A DNA stretch of 64,000 nucleotides from Cystobacter ferrugineus. GTDB taxonomy: Bacteria > Myxococcota > Myxococcia > Myxococcales > Myxococcaceae. The DNA lies in contig NZ_MPIN01000003.1 in NCBI RefSeq assembly GCF_001887355.1, positions 174,741 to 238,740 of the forward strand, in the 5' to 3' direction. Shown piece by piece: positions 46,077-54,834 of this stretch (within the stretch, counting starts at the first letter, position 1; each line of letters begins with the position of its first letter). Under the pieces are notes generated by a model. It saw only the letters and a list, made by a program, of their open reading frames with translations, was not told where the DNA came from and ran no database searches. The translations under genes were made by a program, and so were the position numbers.

Positions 46077-46571
46077 ATGTCCCTCTCCGAGCCGCCCGTG
46101 AACGCCCTGCTGCAGCCCACCCTGACGGAGGCCTCCCCTCCGCGGGCGCTGCTCTCCGAGCGCGCCACCTTCTTCACCTCTTTCTTCGGTGGACCGTGGG
46201 CCGCGCTGTACGTGATGGCCGCCAACTTCCGGCGGCTGGGCCGCCTCGACCGTGCGATGCCGGCGCTCGCCGTCGCGGCGCTGCTCGGCGTGGTGGCGCT
46301 CATGGTCTCCTTCGTGACGATCGTGCGCCCCGAGCTCACCGCCGAGTGGATTCCGTCGGATGTGCGGAGCACCGTGATGGTCCGCCGTAGCAACAACCTC
46401 CTCGGCATGCTCGCGTGGGGGGTGTGCTACCTGCCCATGCGCGCGCACTTCCGCGCCGCGGACATGTCGGACCTCGGCTACGCCAGGCCCTGGGGCACGG
46501 TGGTGCCCGCCCTGCTCGTCGCCATGCTGGTGCACGGGGCGGTGGTCGGCCTCGCCGTCTTCCTGCGCTGA
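46077..46571 (+). CDS. Small membrane protein, first gene of TPR/AAA operon
   Basis: 164 residues. Three or four hydrophobic helices: FFTSFFGGPWAALYVMAANF, MPALAVAALLGVVALMVSFV, and the C-terminal VVPALLVAMLVHGAVVGLAV. A short cytosolic N-terminus. Not recognised as a known family. ATG 46077 (MSLSEPPV) is preferred; the frame continues 57 nt upstream. The TPR gene starts 11 bp after its stop, so these proteins are probably made together. Confidence 0.7.
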   Translation: MSLSEPPVNALLQPTLTEASPPRALLSERATFFTSFFGGPWAALYVMAANFRRLGRLDRAMPALAVAALLGVVALMVSFVTIVRPELTAEWIPSDVRSTVMVRRSNNLLGMLAWGVCYLPMRAHFRAADMSDLGYARPWGTVVPALLVAMLVHGAVVGLAVFLR

Positions 46572-46582
46572 GGACCCCTCCC

Positions 46583-47458
46583 ATGAGCCTTGCCCCCGAA
46601 ACCTCCCGCCAGGTCGAGCACCTGCTCGACGTGGAGCGCTTCGACGATGCCCGCCGGCTGCTGGCCTCTCCCCTGCGGGAGGCCCCGGACGACGCGGAGC
46701 TGCTCTTCCTCGCCGCGCGCGTGGAGCACGGCGCGGGCAAGCACGCGGAGGCAGAGCACTGGGTCGCCGAGGTGCTGGGACGTGCGCCGGAGCACACCGG
46801 GGCGCGGGTGCTGCGCTTCCAGCTCCTCCTGACGGCCAGGCGCTACGCGGAGGCCGAGCAGGAAGTGCTCTCCCTGCTGCGCGAACGGCCCGAGGAGGCG
46901 CTCCTCTACGCGCTCTATGCGCGGCTGATGCTGGAGACCCTGCACGTGGAGAAGGCCCGCGCGCTGGTGGACGAGGCGCTGCGACTGGAGCCCGCCCTCG
47001 CGTTGGCCCGCGTCCTCGACGCGCTCGTCTCCGTGGTGCAGGGACAGCTCGACGGGGCGGAGGCCCGGGTGGCGGAGCTGGTGCGCGGCGCTCCCGATGC
47101 GGAGGCGGTGGCCTGGACACTGCTCGCCGTTCTGCAGTCGCAGCACCGCTACCCGGAGGCCTTCCAGGTGGCGCGGGAGCTGCTTCGAGCGCGGCCCTCG
47201 GACCCGCGGGCGCTGGAGGTGCTGGTCCATCTGCGCGCCATCACGCACTGGAGCTCGCGCCCGCTCTGGCCCCTGCTGCGCTTCGGCTGGGGGGCGAGCA
47301 TGGTGCTGTGGGTGGTGGCCACCTTCGGGCTGATGGGGATGCGCCGGGTGGCCCCGCGCCTGGGCTCCGTGCTGGGGCTGGGATTCCTGCTCTACGTCAT
47401 CTACTCCTGGGTTCAACCGCCGCTGCTGCGCCGGTGGCTTCGCTGGAGAGGATTCTAG
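46583..47458 (+). CDS. TPR protein with C-terminal membrane anchor
   Basis: 291 residues. At least six TPR-like helix pairs in residues 5-220 (FDDARRLLASPLREAPDDAE, YAEAEQEVLSLLRERPEEAL, VEKARALVDEALRLEPALAL) and two hydrophobic helices at about 232-275 (ASMVLWVVATFGLMGM, LGSVLGLGFLLYVIYSW). TPR proteins of this kind scaffold complexes, here on the inner membrane facing the cytosol. Two bp separate its stop from the AAA gene, suggesting an obligate partnership. Confidence 0.8.
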   Translation: MSLAPETSRQVEHLLDVERFDDARRLLASPLREAPDDAELLFLAARVEHGAGKHAEAEHWVAEVLGRAPEHTGARVLRFQLLLTARRYAEAEQEVLSLLRERPEEALLYALYARLMLETLHVEKARALVDEALRLEPALALARVLDALVSVVQGQLDGAEARVAELVRGAPDAEAVAWTLLAVLQSQHRYPEAFQVARELLRARPSDPRALEVLVHLRAITHWSSRPLWPLLRFGWGASMVLWVVATFGLMGMRRVAPRLGSVLGLGFLLYVIYSWVQPPLLRRWLRWRGF

Positions 47459-47460
47459 GG

Positions 47461-48699
47461 ATGATGCGTCCACGTACCGAGCTGGAGCGCCTGCTGGCCT
47501 CCGACCCTTTCGACACCGCCCTCCGGGCCGAGTACGCCCTGCAACTGCTCGAGGCCGGCGAGCACGGCACGGCCCTCCGCCAGTACGAGCTGCTGCGCAA
47601 GCAGGCCCCCGCCCAGGCGGCCTTCGCCCTGGGAGTGGCGCGCTGCGCGTGGAAGGCCGGAGACACCGAGGCGGCACGGCGCGCCTACGCCGAGGCGCGC
47701 GGGCTGGAGGGGTTCACCGAGGACGCGGAGCTCGCCCAGGCCCTGGGTGCGGCGCGCGTCCAGCCTGGCCTGCGGGTGGTGCAGGGCGAGGCACCCGGGG
47801 AGCCGCCGGTCGCGGAGGTGGTGCCGCTGCATGCCTCGGGAACGGTGCGCTTCGCCGACATCGTGGGCATGGAGGAGCTCAAGCGCACCATCCGGTTGCG
47901 CATCGTGGAGCCATTCCTCAAGCCGGGGCTCTTCGCGCGCTTCGCCAAGAAGACGGGCGGAGGGCTGCTGCTCTACGGCCCCCCGGGGTGCGGCAAGACG
48001 CTCATCGCCCGCGCCATCGCCGGGGAGTGCAAGGCGGCCTTCATCTCCGTGGGCATCAGCGACGTGCTCAACATGTGGATTGGCGAGAGCGAGCGCAACC
48101 TCGCCGCCCTCTTCGAGAAGGCCCGCGGCCAGCGCCCCGCGGTGCTCTTCTTCGACGAGCTGGATGCGCTCGCCTACGCCCGCTCCAAGGCGAGCAGTGA
48201 GCACACCCGCGCGCTGGTGAACGAGTTCCTCAACCAACTGGACGGCATGGCGGGGAACAACGAGCGCATCCTCGTGCTGGCGGCCACCAACATGCCCTGG
48301 GACGTGGACAACGCCATGAAGCGCCCGGGTCGCTTCGACAAGCAGGTCTTCGTCCCACCGCCGGACGCGGAGGCACGCGCGGAGATGTTCCGGCAGAAGC
48401 TGCGCGGGCTCCCCACCGAGACGCTCGATCCGCTCGCGCTGGCGCAGGTGACGGCCCAGGCCTCGGGCGCGGACATCGATGGCATCATCGAGGAGGCCAA
48501 GGAGCGCGTGCTCGCCGACATCGTGGAGCGCGGTGTGGAGCGCCCCCTCACCCAGACGGACCTGCTGGAGGCCGCGCGCGCCAGCCAGCCCTCCACCCTG
48601 GACTGGCTGCGCACCGCGAAGAACCTGGTGAAGTACGGCGGGGACGGCGCCTACCGCGACGTGGAGGCGTACCTCAAGGCGCACCGCTTGTTGGTGTGA
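47461..48699 (+). CDS. AAA ATPase with N-terminal TPR
   Basis: 412 residues. Residues 1-100 are TPR-like (ALRAEYALQLLEAGEHGTAL). The AAA module follows from about 135: FADIVGMEELKRTIRLRIVE, Walker A LLYGPPGCGKTLIARA, Walker B AVLFFDELDALAYARS, sensor-1 LVLAATN, and arginine finger/box VII RPGRFDK. This is the FtsH/Cdc48/spastin-like clade. A small C-terminal helix set ends the protein. It probably forms a hexamer that remodels a protein target and is recruited by the membrane TPR protein encoded just upstream. The target is unknown. Confidence 0.9.
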   Translation: MMRPRTELERLLASDPFDTALRAEYALQLLEAGEHGTALRQYELLRKQAPAQAAFALGVARCAWKAGDTEAARRAYAEARGLEGFTEDAELAQALGAARVQPGLRVVQGEAPGEPPVAEVVPLHASGTVRFADIVGMEELKRTIRLRIVEPFLKPGLFARFAKKTGGGLLLYGPPGCGKTLIARAIAGECKAAFISVGISDVLNMWIGESERNLAALFEKARGQRPAVLFFDELDALAYARSKASSEHTRALVNEFLNQLDGMAGNNERILVLAATNMPWDVDNAMKRPGRFDKQVFVPPPDAEARAEMFRQKLRGLPTETLDPLALAQVTAQASGADIDGIIEEAKERVLADIVERGVERPLTQTDLLEAARASQPSTLDWLRTAKNLVKYGGDGAYRDVEAYLKAHRLLV

Positions 48700-48759
48700 G
48701 CCCGCCGCCGGGATGAGCCTGGAGGCGCCTGGCACCAGGAGTCCCGAGCCTGAAGCCCC

Positions 48760-49584
48760 TCACGCGTCCCCGGGGCTCGCGTCCACGGACACGCGGCGCA
48801 GCACCTCCGCCGTCTCGCGGTCCGCGGGGAAGAAGGACTCGATGGCCAGCTCCGCCAGGGTGATGTCCACGGGCGTGCCGAACACCGTCGTCGTGCTGAA
48901 GAACGACAACACCCCGAAGCGGCTGGTGAGCCGGAGGGGGACGACGACCCCCGCGATGTCCGGCTCGCGGGCGGGCCCCTTCGGCCAGGTGCCTCCTCCG
49001 GGTGGGGGCAGCTCGCGAAGTTCCTCGAGGAGCGCGGCGAGCGTCTCGTCGGCGGTGACGTCCACCTGGTGGTGGAGCCGGGAGAGCACGTGGCCGCGCC
49101 ACTGCACAAGGTTGATGATGCGCGGCGCGAGCCCCTCCGGGTGCAGGCTCAGCCGCAGCACGTTGACAGGGGGCCGCACCAGCTCCGGAGACACGCCCTC
49201 CAGCAGCAGGCCCACCGCGCGGTTGGCGGCCACCAGGGTCCAATGCCGGTCCACGGCCAGGGCCGGGTATGGCTCGTGGCCCGTGAGCACCAGGTCCACC
49301 GCCTCTCGCGCGACCCGGAGCGCCGGCTCGTCCAGGTTTCCCTCCGAATAGACGGGGGCGAAGCCTCCGGCGACGAGCAGCGCGTTGCGCTCCCGCAGGG
49401 GAATGTCGAGTTCCTCCGCCAGGTGGAGCAGCATCTCCCGGCTCGGCTTGGAGCGGCCCGTCTCCATGAAGCTGACGTGCCGCGCGGACACCTCCGCGCG
49501 CAGGGCCAGGTCCAACTGGCTGAGACTCCGTCGCTGGCGCCAGGTGCGCAGCAGCTCTCCCACAGGTCGGCTCTGCATCATCAT
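48760..49584 (-). CDS. XRE-family regulator with MmyB-like ligand domain
   Basis: 274 residues. HTH_31-type helix-turn-helix (LLRTWRQRRSLSQLDLALRA, VSARHVSFMETGRSKPSREM), then an MmyB-like ligand-binding domain (PYPALAVDRHWTLVAANRAV, NVLRLSLHPEGLAPRIINL). ATG 49584 is the last of three ATGs in a row. The divergent membrane gene starts 144 bp away, with a good inverted repeat between (49618-49638), so this protein probably regulates that gene and itself. Confidence 0.9.
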   Translation of the reverse strand: MMMQSRPVGELLRTWRQRRSLSQLDLALRAEVSARHVSFMETGRSKPSREMLLHLAEELDIPLRERNALLVAGGFAPVYSEGNLDEPALRVAREAVDLVLTGHEPYPALAVDRHWTLVAANRAVGLLLEGVSPELVRPPVNVLRLSLHPEGLAPRIINLVQWRGHVLSRLHHQVDVTADETLAALLEELRELPPPGGGTWPKGPAREPDIAGVVVPLRLTSRFGVLSFFSTTTVFGTPVDITLAELAIESFFPADRETAEVLRRVSVDASPGDA

Positions 49585-49617
49585 GTCCGGAAAGATAGAA
49601 GTGAGGCGTAGGGTCTC

Positions 49618-49638
49618 CAATTACCTCCCACGTAATTG
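49618..49638. promoter_or_regulatory. Operator candidate for the XRE regulator
   Basis: CAATTAC (49618-49624) and GTAATTG (49632-49638) are perfect 7-bp inverted repeats with a 7-nt spacer, AT-rich in a GC-rich setting. The site lies 33 bp upstream of the XRE start and 90 bp upstream of the divergent membrane gene. Spacing suits a dimeric XRE protein. Confidence 0.62.
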
Positions 49639-49728
49639 AGACAGGACACCGGGGCGCGCAATTTAGGCACATCACGACGGCGGCACCGGTCGCCGCCGCC
49701 GCTGACCACCCTATTGGAGGACCCGCTC

Positions 49729-50133
49729 ATGACCACCCTTGCTTCGTCGAAGTCCCTGCTCGGCCGTTCCCTGCTGCTGGACGGCGTCGTCAGCGGAGCC
49801 ACCGGCGCCCTGATGTTCCTGGCCGCCACGCCGCTGGCCGGCCTGCTGGGCCTGCACGAGCGCCTGCTGCGCTTCGCGGGCTTCAGCCTGCTCCCCTTCG
49901 CGGCCCTGTTGGTGTTCCTCGCGGTGCGCCCGCGCGTCTCGCGTCCCCTCGTCTGGGCCATCGTCGGCTACAACCTGCTGTGGGCGGTGGACAGCCTCCT
50001 GCTGCTGACCACGGATTGGGTCGCCCCCACGGCGCTGGGCTACGTGTTCACCGTGTTCCAGGCGGTGGCCGTCGCGGGCTTCGCCGGCTTGCAGTACGTG
50101 GGGCTGCGGGGCCGCCGCATGGTGACAGCCTGA
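49729..50133 (+). CDS. Small integral membrane protein
   Basis: 134 residues with four predicted membrane helices: LLLDGVVSGATGALMFLAAT, LLRFAGFSLLPFAALLVFLA, PLVWAIVGYNLLWAVDSLLL, ALGYVFTVFQAVAVAGFAGL. ATG 49729 has a TTGGAGG site. It resembles small DoxX-like or DUF hypothetical membrane proteins linked to MmyB-type regulators. Probably controlled by the divergent XRE gene through the inverted repeat. Function unknown. Confidence 0.8.
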   Translation: MTTLASSKSLLGRSLLLDGVVSGATGALMFLAATPLAGLLGLHERLLRFAGFSLLPFAALLVFLAVRPRVSRPLVWAIVGYNLLWAVDSLLLLTTDWVAPTALGYVFTVFQAVAVAGFAGLQYVGLRGRRMVTA

Positions 50134-50205
50134 GAGGAAGTCCCGGGGAGAAGCTGGAACTTCCACGGCCGCCATGGGCAGCGCGCCGTTCCACCATGAA
50201 CAAGA

Positions 50206-50242
50206 CGAGCCGAGCCTCCTCGTTGGGAGGAGGCTCGGCTCG
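50206..50242 (-). terminator. Long hairpin downstream of the GH92 gene
   Basis: Perfect 16-bp arms, left CGAGCCGAGCCTCCTC (50206-50221), right at 50227-50242, with loop GTTGG. Reading the minus strand it is followed by TCTTGTTC, so it should terminate the GH92 transcript; it may also stop reading from the plus strand. Confidence 0.8.
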
Positions 50243-50295
50243 GAGCGGCGGGCAATCTCCATGGAAGGCGGCGGGAAGCGAAGCCGCCCGTTGAG

Positions 50296-53094
50296 CTACG
50301 GCGCGAAGCTCGGCGGACGATCCCCCTCGCCGCTGCCCCACGACTCGTTGGCCGTGGCGCCCATGACGTACTTCAGCGTGGCGCCCGAGGCGATGTCGGC
50401 GAAGCGGACGAAGGTCTTCGTGCTCGCCTTGCCGTCGATGGCCAGGCTCTGGATGTACTTCGAGGACGGGCCGGCCCCCTCTCCCTCGATGGTCAGGACG
50501 TGGCCATTGGCGAGGTGCACCTTGGCGCTGGGGAACCACGGGCCGTTGATCACGAGCACGTCGGTGCCGGGAATGGCCGGGTACATGCCGAGGTAGCTCC
50601 AGACGAGCCAGGCCGAGGTCGAGCCCAGGTCATCGTTGCCGGGCAGGCCGCCCGGGCCGCCATAGAACGTCTCGTTGATGATGCGCCGCACGATCGCCTG
50701 CGTCTTCCAGGGCTTCTGGGCGAAGTTGTAGATCCAGGGCGTGCCGTGCTCGGGCTCGTTGCCGATGTAGAAGTAGGGCCGCCTGGTGCCCGCGTTGAGC
50801 TCGGTGAAGAGCTCATCGAGGCGATTGTCGGCCTCGGCGTGGCCGCCCATGAGCGTGAACAGGCCCTCCAGGTCGTGCGGGACCATCCAGACGTACTGGA
50901 ACGCGTTCCCCTCGATGAAGCCGCAATCCTTCGACGGATCGACGGGCTGGCAGGCCCACGCACCGAGAGGATCGGCCTTGATGGGCGTCTGGATGGAGAG
51001 CTTCACGTAGCGGGCCTCGCGCGCGGCGAAGTCGTGCGTGGTGACGTTCGCGGTGTTGCCGGTGACCGTGGCGACGGTCTCGAAGGTCACCCCGTCGGTG
51101 CTGACGCTGAGCGTGAAGTCCTGGGTGTTCCAGGCGGTCGACTCACCGCCCGCGCCCGCGTGGTGGAGGACGATCTTGTCGATCGACTGCACGCTGCCCA
51201 GGTCGACCTGCCACCACTTGTCGCTGCTGGTGTTGTCGCACCACTTGTCGCTATAGCCTCCGTTGGTCGTTCCGTTCACCGCCTTGGACGGGTTCTCTTC
51301 GTCGCCGCATGACGCGCTCGCGGTGGCGGCGTGGTTGAGCGCCAGGTTGGTGGCCGGCGCGGCGGTGCCATGGACCTGCACCTCGTAGATGCGCGCGGCG
51401 GTCGCGCCCGACTGCAGCCCGCCCACGCGCGGCTCGATCAACTTGCTGGTGGGGTTCCAGCTCGCGGTCCAATAGTGCGAGCGCGTGAGGTACTCGTCGC
51501 GCACCGCGGTGTCGCCGAGCGCACCGGCGTACTGCGAGATGGCGAAGTCGGCCATGGCGTACTCGAGCGATATGGCCGCGTTGCCTCCCGCGTAGTGGTG
51601 CGTGAGCCAGTCGGAGAGATTCAAGCGCTGCGTGTCTTCCGGGTTGCTCGCCGACTTGAGCATGAGTTGCAGCGCCGACTCGGTGTCGAAGCCGCGCACG
51701 CCCATGGCATAGGCGTTGGCGACGTTCACCGAGCCAGGGTCACCGACCATGACGTTGACCTCGACGTTCTGGTGCGACCAGAAGGGCAGCAGACCGCCCT
51801 TCTCGCCGTCATCGACCATCGAGCGGATGATGTCCGGCCCTTCTGGCGCGATGGCACTGATGAGGTGCGTCCACGAGCGGATGATGTCCCAGCCGGAGTA
51901 GTTCTGGTACACGGTCCACCCTTCGGCCTTGTGCTCGAAGCCGTCGAAGCCCATGTACTGGCCGTTCACGTCGCTGGCGACATTGGGGTTCTGGAAGACG
52001 TGGTAGAGCGCGGTGTAGAACTGCTCGAGGTCCGCGTCGCTGCCGCCGGTGATCTCGACGCGGTTGAGCACCTGGTTCCACCGGTCACGCGCGGCCGCGC
52101 GCACGGCGTCGAAGTCCCAGCCGGCGTTCTCGGCGGCCAGGTTGGCCTCGGCGTTGTCCATGCTGACGAAGGAGATGCCGATCTTCATCTGCACGACCGG
52201 ATCCTGGCTCGTGTCGAAGGTCGCGAAGGCGCCCGATTTGGTGCCGTTCACGGAGGTCCTTACCTGCGACAGCGAGTTGCCCAGCCAGGTGCCCGAGGCC
52301 GTGAACGGGCGGTCGAACTGCGCCGCGAAGTAGATCTGAAAGCTCTTGCTCGAGCCACAGAAGCCGCCTGCGGTGGCACTACCGCGGATCTTGTCCTTGC
52401 CGACGATCCGCACGGAGCCGCTGCGCGTATCGCGATTGGTCGCGTTGCGGCCGGTGTGGAGGAGCAACTGGGCGGCCTTGGAGGCCGGGTAGTGCAGGCG
52501 CACCATGCCGGTGCGCGTGGTCGTGGTCAGCTCCACCTTGATGCCGCCGTCGAGCGTGACCTGGTAGTAGCCGGGCGAAGCCGCCTCGGTCTCCTTGTCG
52601 TAACCGGTGCGGAAACCCGCCCAGTCGGCCGCGGGAGAGGTGGTGATCTCGCCGACGTGCGGCAGGAACGGCAGATCCTCGTTGTTGGGGCAGCCCGCGC
52701 CGTTGAAGTGGGTCAGGCTGAAGTGCTCGATGAGCGAGTCGCTGTAGCGGTAGCCCGAGGGCGAGGCGGTCGGCGTATCGGGGCTGAGCTGCAACATGCC
52801 GAAGGGCACGGTCGCGCCCGGGAAGGTGCTGCCACCAGCGCCGCCCGGCACCGGGAAGGGCGAGTTGCTGTCGTCGGTGCCGATGAACGGATCGACGTGC
52901 CTGGCGAGATCCTCGAGGGGAGGCGAGCCGGCGTCGGGCTGGCCCACACCTCCGTCCGTTTCAATCCCAGAATCAGGGGTGTCACCACCGGCGTCCGGGG
53001 CCCCCGGGCCGTCGTCGCGACACCCGGGCGCCGCGAGCGCGAGTAATAGAAATGATCCGTACGTGAGAACAGCGCGCTGCAGGGACTTCGCCAT
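50296..53094 (-). CDS. GH92 alpha-mannosidase lipoprotein with inserted discoidin domain
   Basis: 932 residues. A lipoprotein signal (LLLALAAPGC) is followed by a Ser/Asp/Gly-rich linker (DAGGDTPDSGIETDGG). GH92 hallmarks are VDPFIGTDDSN, GGSTFPGATVPFGMLQLSPD, WDIIRSWTHL, GNEPEHGTPWIYNF, GGPGGLPGNDDLGSTSAWLV and SYLGMYP. An F5/8 type C domain (NLALNHAATASASCG to KLSIQTPI, about 50985-51345) sits inside the catalytic module. Family enzymes are calcium-dependent exo-alpha-mannosidases acting on glycans. ATG 53094 (MAKSLQR) is preferred; ATG 53106 is possible. Confidence 0.93.
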   Translation of the reverse strand: MAKSLQRAVLTYGSFLLLALAAPGCRDDGPGAPDAGGDTPDSGIETDGGVGQPDAGSPPLEDLARHVDPFIGTDDSNSPFPVPGGAGGSTFPGATVPFGMLQLSPDTPTASPSGYRYSDSLIEHFSLTHFNGAGCPNNEDLPFLPHVGEITTSPAADWAGFRTGYDKETEAASPGYYQVTLDGGIKVELTTTTRTGMVRLHYPASKAAQLLLHTGRNATNRDTRSGSVRIVGKDKIRGSATAGGFCGSSKSFQIYFAAQFDRPFTASGTWLGNSLSQVRTSVNGTKSGAFATFDTSQDPVVQMKIGISFVSMDNAEANLAAENAGWDFDAVRAAARDRWNQVLNRVEITGGSDADLEQFYTALYHVFQNPNVASDVNGQYMGFDGFEHKAEGWTVYQNYSGWDIIRSWTHLISAIAPEGPDIIRSMVDDGEKGGLLPFWSHQNVEVNVMVGDPGSVNVANAYAMGVRGFDTESALQLMLKSASNPEDTQRLNLSDWLTHHYAGGNAAISLEYAMADFAISQYAGALGDTAVRDEYLTRSHYWTASWNPTSKLIEPRVGGLQSGATAARIYEVQVHGTAAPATNLALNHAATASASCGDEENPSKAVNGTTNGGYSDKWCDNTSSDKWWQVDLGSVQSIDKIVLHHAGAGGESTAWNTQDFTLSVSTDGVTFETVATVTGNTANVTTHDFAAREARYVKLSIQTPIKADPLGAWACQPVDPSKDCGFIEGNAFQYVWMVPHDLEGLFTLMGGHAEADNRLDELFTELNAGTRRPYFYIGNEPEHGTPWIYNFAQKPWKTQAIVRRIINETFYGGPGGLPGNDDLGSTSAWLVWSYLGMYPAIPGTDVLVINGPWFPSAKVHLANGHVLTIEGEGAGPSSKYIQSLAIDGKASTKTFVRFADIASGATLKYVMGATANESWGSGEGDRPPSFAP

Positions 53095-53398
53095 GAGCTT
53101 CTCCATCAGCGCGAGCCTCGAAACGAGACAATCACGATGCGGTCGCGCCTGACTGGATTTCGTGGAATCCATGTTTGAGGGAGGCGTTGTCAAGACTCGA
53201 AGCCAGGTGACGATCTGTCAGCAAGAGCGCGAGCATCCACGGAAGAATTTTCTTCATACAGGCCGGAAACGCGGTGGAGGGTCTGCGCTGTCCGAGGGAA
53301 ATGAAGTGGTGTGGGCTTGTCCTGGTCGAGAGCCGAGGAACGGTCCACCTGGGCTGGCGGCTCGATAAAAGCGGCACGCGCATCCTGCCTGGAGCACC
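53095..53398. other. Intergenic region with promoter-like TTGACA
   Basis: This 304-bp gap between GH92 (minus) and the esterase (plus) contains a TTGACA hexamer on the minus strand at about 53187-53192, without a convincing -10, and GATAAA near 53373 on the plus strand. A short minus-strand frame with a signal-peptide-like start is listed separately. Nothing else is supported. Confidence 0.35.
53132..53257 (-). CDS. Possible 41-residue exported peptide or gene relic
   Basis: ATG 53257 starts MKKILPWMLALLLTDRH, a typical signal peptide start, and continues ASSLDNASLKHGFHEIQ to a stop at 53132, 38 bp before the GH92 ATG. There is no good ribosome site. It may be a short real peptide, or the beginning of a gene of which only the signal sequence remains. 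No homologue is recognised. Confidence 0.3.
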   Translation of the reverse strand: MKKILPWMLALLLTDRHLASSLDNASLKHGFHEIQSGATAS

Positions 53399-54193
53399 AT
53401 GCCTCTCGTGAACGCGACCGCTGACAGCTCCTGGGCCAGGCCCGGACAGTTCCATTCGCTCGGGCCGTTCGATGTCCCGGGCTTTTCCTCCCGCCATGCG
53501 CACGTGTACGTGCCGAGCGGAGACGACGTGCCGCTCCAGGAGCGGCCCGTGCTCTACCTCTTCGACGGCCAGAACTGCTGGACGGACTGGGGGAGCTACT
53601 CGGGCGGCTGGTACGCGCACGAGGCCACCGAACAGCTCGTGGACAACCCCACCTTCCGCGCGCCCGTCATCGTGGGGCTCGAGCACGGCGGGGACCGGCG
53701 CATCGACGAGCTGTCCCCGTGGGAGATGACGCCGGGCCGCGGCGGCCACGCGGAGCACTTCTTCGACTGGGTGGTGCACCACTTCATGCCGCACGTGCAG
53801 CACGCCTTCGGACTGCCGGGCGGAGCCCTGCACACGGTGGTGGGTGGCTCGTCCATGGGAGGCCTGGCGGCACTCTGGGCGCATTACCGCTACCCGCACG
53901 CCATCGGCGGGGCCATTGCCATGTCGCCCGCCTTCTCCGTGGGCGGCAAGGCGCTCTTCCCCTTCGTGGAGAGCCGCCCCAAGCCGCTCATCAGCCGCGT
54001 GTACATCGACTGCGGCGGGCGCGAGGGCGGCGGCCGCATGCTCGCGGTCGCCGAGGAGATGCACCACGTCCTCGAGCGCAAGGGCTATCTGGCAGGCGGG
54101 CTCATGTGGCGCCCGGACCCGGACGCCGGACACAACGAGCAGGCCTGGAGGCGCCGGCTTCCCGAGGCCCTGCGCTTCATGTTCCGGCGCTGA
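53399..54193 (+). CDS. Putative esterase (Fes/Esterase D-like alpha/beta hydrolase)
   Basis: 264 residues. Esterase_D fold markers: VYVPSGDDVPLQERPVLYLF, DGQNCWTDWG, nucleophile elbow GGSSMGGLAALW, and acid/His region in CGGREGG and DAGHNEQAWRRRLP. Ser, Asp and His are all placed as expected. No signal peptide, so cytosolic or released by another route. The family cleaves enterobactin esters, S-formylglutathione or mycolyl esters; the substrate here is not evident. A GGAGC site precedes ATG 53399. Confidence 0.9.
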   Translation: MPLVNATADSSWARPGQFHSLGPFDVPGFSSRHAHVYVPSGDDVPLQERPVLYLFDGQNCWTDWGSYSGGWYAHEATEQLVDNPTFRAPVIVGLEHGGDRRIDELSPWEMTPGRGGHAEHFFDWVVHHFMPHVQHAFGLPGGALHTVVGGSSMGGLAALWAHYRYPHAIGGAIAMSPAFSVGGKALFPFVESRPKPLISRVYIDCGGREGGGRMLAVAEEMHHVLERKGYLAGGLMWRPDPDAGHNEQAWRRRLPEALRFMFRR

Positions 54194-54269
54194 AGACGCC
54201 CGCTTGCCCTCCTGAAAACCCCAAGAACTTCAGGCACCTGGCGATTCCGCGAAAAAAAATCGTTCGCCG

Positions 54270-54296
54270 TGTCGATCTCGCCGCCCCTCGTTCGAC
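54270..54296 (+). promoter_or_regulatory. Candidate ECF42-type promoter of the DGPF/sigma operon
   Basis: TGTCGA (54270-54275) and CGAC (54293-54296) are separated by 17 bp, 53 bp upstream of the DGPF gene. I recall ECF42 sigma factors using TGTCGA at -35 and CGA/CGT-type -10 boxes, so autoregulation of the pair is plausible. The recalled consensus should be checked. Confidence 0.55.
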
Positions 54297-54349
54297 GTGA
54301 GAGTAGAGCCGGGGCCAGACCCCGCTGCCAAACCGAAGGAGACACGACA

Positions 54350-54784
54350 ATGCGATTCATGATCCTGATCAAGGCCACCAAGGACTCGGAGACGGGCGTG
54401 CTCCCGAGCACGGAGCTGCTCAGCGCGATGGGGAAGTACAACGAGGAGCTGGTGAAGGCGGGCGTGCTGCTCGCGGGCGAGGGGCTCCACCCGAGCGCCA
54501 AGGGAGCGCGCGTCAAGTTCTCCGGAGGCAAGCGCACCGTGGTCGACGGGCCCTTCGCCGAGACGAAGGAGCTGATCGCTGGCTTCTGGCTGTGGCAGGT
54601 GAAGTCGAAGGAAGAGGCGATCGAGTGGGTCAAGCGCTGCCCCGATCCCATGCCCGGCACGGAGTCCGAGATCGAGATCCGCCAGGTGTTCGAGTCGGAG
54701 GACTTCGCGCCCAACGATCCCACGGGCGAACTCATGGAGAAGGAGCGGCAGCTCCGCGAGCTCTCCGAGTCGAAAGGCCGTTAG
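54350..54784 (+). CDS. DGPF/YCII-related domain protein
   Basis: 144 residues. A ferredoxin-like YCII domain: MRFMILIKATKDSETGVLPS, with VVDGPFAETKELIAGFWL carrying the DGPF signature, and a C-terminal charged helix. DGPF proteins are the constant partners of ECF42 sigma factors and are thought to be targets or signal partners; their enzymatic role is unknown. ATG 54350 has a GAAGGAGA site. The sigma gene follows 50 bp later. Confidence 0.92.
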   Translation: MRFMILIKATKDSETGVLPSTELLSAMGKYNEELVKAGVLLAGEGLHPSAKGARVKFSGGKRTVVDGPFAETKELIAGFWLWQVKSKEEAIEWVKRCPDPMPGTESEIEIRQVFESEDFAPNDPTGELMEKERQLRELSESKGR

Positions 54785-54834
54785 TCATGGCGTGGGCTCG
54801 CGCCTTGCGCTGGCGGATGAAGATGCTCTAGTCG

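Noticed and set aside
54787..54831. Short frame between the DGPF and sigma genes
   Set aside because: Fourteen codons, no ribosome site and no meaningful composition.
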